Positions 11,701-12,972 of a stretch of 12,972 nucleotides of DNA are shown here, piece after piece (the stretch's first letter is position 1; each line of letters starts with the position of its first letter). The stretch comes from Deltaproteobacteria bacterium (lineage in GTDB: Bacteria; Desulfobacterota; BSN033; UBA1163). A program made the position numbers and the translations under genes. The DNA lies in NCBI GenBank assembly GCA_016875255.1, contig VGRU01000088.1, forward strand, positions 1-12,972, given 5' to 3'. The notes under the pieces are model-generated. The model made no database searches and was not told the DNA's origin. It saw only the letters and a list, made by a program, of their open reading frames with translations.

Positions 11701-12133
11701 AGTTGATTTCCCTGATCTTCAAAGAACTATTTTCCCGGACAAGGTCATACTGGATATTTCCTTTATATACCTTCTCTCTTCCGTCTTTTTTAAAGACCTG
11801 GATAATACGATATCGACCACTGACGAAGGCGCTCCGGGCATAGGTCTGGACGGCATGTATCTTCAGTTGATATACAATGGAGCGGCTACGGGCGATAGTC
11901 CTTTGGTAAGCCTCACGGATATCAGCGTAGGGGAGCGCCCGGTTTTCAACGGCATCCTTTAAAAAGAGAGCCATGTAGGCATCGAGGTCCATCTTCATGA
12001 ACCGTTCCCTGTACTGATCCATGAACTGACGGACCTCCTCCTCGGTGACAGAGGGAGAGGGAATCTGCGCCTCTGTGGAGGGAGATACCGTGAAGATGAG
12101 AAATAGGACAAAGATCAAGGGGATTGTTTTCAT
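11684..12133 (-). CDS. Secreted NTF2-like (SnoaL/DUF4440-type) protein
   Basis: 149 residues. A signal peptide is clear: positively charged start, hydrophobic core IPLIFVLFLIFTV (4-16) and a probable cleavage after TEA (22). The rest has the cone-shaped NTF2-like pattern, EEVRQFMDQYRERFMKMDLD-AYMALF (32-57) then paired strands ending in LKIREINYGRD. No catalytic residues are recognised; NTF2-like domains in this context may bind polysaccharide or protein partners. GGAGGAGG lies just before the ATG. It is paralogous in layout to the upstream gene (19-bp gap) and overlaps cpsB, so it belongs to the same operon. Confidence 0.8.
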   Translation of the reverse strand: MKTIPLIFVLFLIFTVSPSTEAQIPSPSVTEEEVRQFMDQYRERFMKMDLDAYMALFLKDAVENRALPYADIREAYQRTIARSRSIVYQLKIHAVQTYARSAFVSGRYRIIQVFKKDGREKVYKGNIQYDLVRENSSLKIREINYGRDD

Positions 12134-12152
12134 TCGCCTCCTCCTTCTTCCC

Positions 12153-12972
12153 TCAAGGGGATTTATGGTGCTGATAGTCGAGATAGAGGATCTTCAAGGC
12201 CCCGCTTTCTTTGATGAGGGCCCAGCGGATTTGGCCTTGCCAGATCTTCTTCCCTCCTTTTTTCAGGGTCTGATCGATCTCGTAGCGGGCTTTCACTTCG
12301 ACGGCGTTCTGATAGAGCTCGATCTTCACGTCCTCCATCCGATATCGGATCTCCTGGCTCACATTGAAAAAGCTGGCGTAGACCTCTCTAATCTTTTCCA
12401 TTCCGTCCCGCTGATTCTGGAGGGCTTTTGGAGAGAAGAGGGAGAGAAAACCCTCTAAATCTTTCCGGGTATAACACTCGACATAAAGGACAAAAAACTG
12501 TTTTACCTCTTCCCCGGTGGCTAAAAGCGGAGGGGGAGCGGCCTGTGCGAGCTGAAGTTCATAAGGGCTTATCTGGTTTACCTGGTTTACCTGGTTTACC
12601 TGGTTTACCTGGTTTACCTGGTTTATCTGGTTTGTCTGGCTTATCTGGTCTCTCTGGTTTATCTGGTCTCTCTGGTTTATCTGGTTGGTGGGATTGGTTG
12701 GGTCAATAATATTGCTCAAAGCTGAAAGCTCGAGGCTCAAAGGAGTTTGGGGAATTGGGTCACTGGGTGACGGGGTCACTGGATGACGGGGTAACCGGGG
12801 GAGGGGGAGATTGGGTGATGGGGAGATTGGGTGATTGGGTGATTGGGTGATTGTCTTTGCCGGGTTTTCTGGCATTATTGGTTTTTCTATGTTTTCCCGA
12901 TCTGTTGAATTGTTCTGATGAATCTGGGGAAGGTGGATGACCTTTGAGCCGGGAGAAAGGTGCGGCTCTTTA
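12153..12972 (-). CDS. NTF2-like domain protein with repeat-derived linker (5' partial)
   Basis: The C-terminal part (about 120 residues before the stop, from ATGEEVKQFFVLYVECYTRK to ILYLDYQHH) is an NTF2-like domain like that of the next gene: helix, EGFLSLFSPKAL, MEKIREVYASFF, then strands. The frame stays open from the ATG at 12875 to the window edge (...KEPHLSPGSKVIHLPQIHQN...), so the true start is outside and the ATG is internal or optional. Between lies a linker of about 105 residues made almost wholly of repeats: ITQSPNHPISPSPNLP (8-bp family), LSLELSALS (GCTCAAAG family) and NPTNQINQRDQINQ-(VNQ)n (9-bp family). A plausible full gene is a periplasmic protein with an N-terminal enzymatic or TPR domain and this NTF2 tail; that is inference. 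Confidence 0.75.
   Translation of the reverse strand, partial: KEPHLSPGSKVIHLPQIHQNNSTDRENIEKPIMPENPAKTITQSPNHPISPSPNLPLPRLPRHPVTPSPSDPIPQTPLSLELSALSNIIDPTNPTNQINQRDQINQRDQISQTNQINQVNQVNQVNQVNQVNQISPYELQLAQAAPPPLLATGEEVKQFFVLYVECYTRKDLEGFLSLFSPKALQNQRDGMEKIREVYASFFNVSQEIRYRMEDVKIELYQNAVEVKARYEIDQTLKKGGKKIWQGQIRWALIKESGALKILYLDYQHHKSP
12568..12711. repeat. 9-bp-family array, longest copy (13 units)
   Basis: Thirteen tandem 9-bp units occupy 12573-12689: five perfect CTGGTTTAC, then CTGGTTTAT, CTGGTTTGT, CTGGCTTAT, CTGGTCTCT, CTGGTTTAT, CTGGTCTCT, CTGGTTTAT, CTGGTTGGT, with more degenerate units to about 12711. Translated on the minus strand it gives (NQV/NQI/RDQ)n. The perfect block at one side suggests recent slippage expansion at that end. 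Confidence 0.95.
12714..12741. repeat. GCTCAAAGCTGAAAG repeat
   Basis: TGCTCAAAGCTGAAAGCTCG and AGGCTCAAAG, the same family as 8737-8766, in frame as LSLELSALS and lying between the 9-bp and 8-bp arrays. Confidence 0.7.
12747..12852. repeat. 8-bp-family array (GGGTGATT/GGGTCACT)
   Basis: About 13 degenerate 8-bp units, purest at 12831-12852 (GGGTGATT four times). Because 8 is not a multiple of 3, the translated peptide has an 8-residue period (TQSPNHPI). Related arrays are at 4281-4316 and 8506-8575. Confidence 0.85.

Noticed and set aside
12428..12709. A + strand frame encoding GLPGLPGLPG...GLSGLSG, resembling a collagen-like protein
   Set aside because: It is the antisense reading of the 9-bp CTGGTTTAC array; the NTF2-like gene on the minus strand explains the region and no + strand ribosome-binding site or other domain is seen.
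12573..12852. Possible CRISPR array or minisatellite-type CRISPR-like locus
   Set aside because: Units are 8 or 9 bp in direct tandem with no spacers, and no cas genes are nearby.

Overview
The window is about 13 kb of bacterial DNA in which every gene I can support lies on the minus strand. It looks like a chromosomal polysaccharide locus of an uncultured, environmental Gram-negative bacterium. A deltaproteobacterial/Desulfobacterota or Nitrospirota-like source is my guess, from the gene content (GDP-fucose synthesis, NusG-like UpxY-type antiterminator, VanZ, O-antigen-ligase/polymerase, PHP-type CpsB phosphatase) and from the style of short dispersed repeats. I cannot confirm the taxon without a search.

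Right half, in transcription order (right to left). An NTF2-like protein whose reading frame runs off the right edge (12153-12972) is followed by a secreted NTF2-like protein (11684-12133). Next come a PHP-family protein-tyrosine phosphatase of the CpsB/CapC type (10915-11700), an O-antigen ligase/polymerase membrane protein (9374-10897), a NusG-like antiterminator (8761-9261) and a VanZ-family membrane protein (8106-8510). Further left are gmd (5498-6619) and fcl (4352-5488), which together turn GDP-mannose into GDP-L-fucose. Together these suggest synthesis, polymerisation and regulation of a fucose-containing exopolysaccharide or O-antigen.

Left part and the gap between vanZ and gmd: a dense set of toxin-antitoxin (TA) and TA-like modules. 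They are a partial antitoxin-like gene (1-51), PIN toxin plus AF2212/DUF104 antitoxin (461-1115), PemK/MazF plus antitoxin (1533-2058), a four-helix-bundle S23-type protein (2117-2542), MntA plus a HepT broken by an ochre codon (2662-3310), DUF5615 plus DUF433 (3534-4141), HEPN plus MNT (6890-7614), and a decayed two-gene TA-like remnant (7657-7928).

The most unusual signal is the spread of several unrelated families of very short degenerate repeats through nearly every intergenic space and, in frame, through otherwise conserved genes. The chief family is a 9-bp unit (CTGGTTTAT and variants on the + strand) at a dozen loci, always in the same orientation. It reaches 13 units at 12573-12689. 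It lies inside fcl, vanZ and the NTF2-like gene, directly abuts the start codons of gmd and the S23-type gene, and supplies the stop codon of the ligase. At least five further repeat families are inserted in frame in gmd, fcl, the ligase, cpsB and the NTF2-like gene. Longer direct repeats (about 62 bp and 113 bp) occur around the TA modules, and one of these carries a copy of the hepT 3' end.
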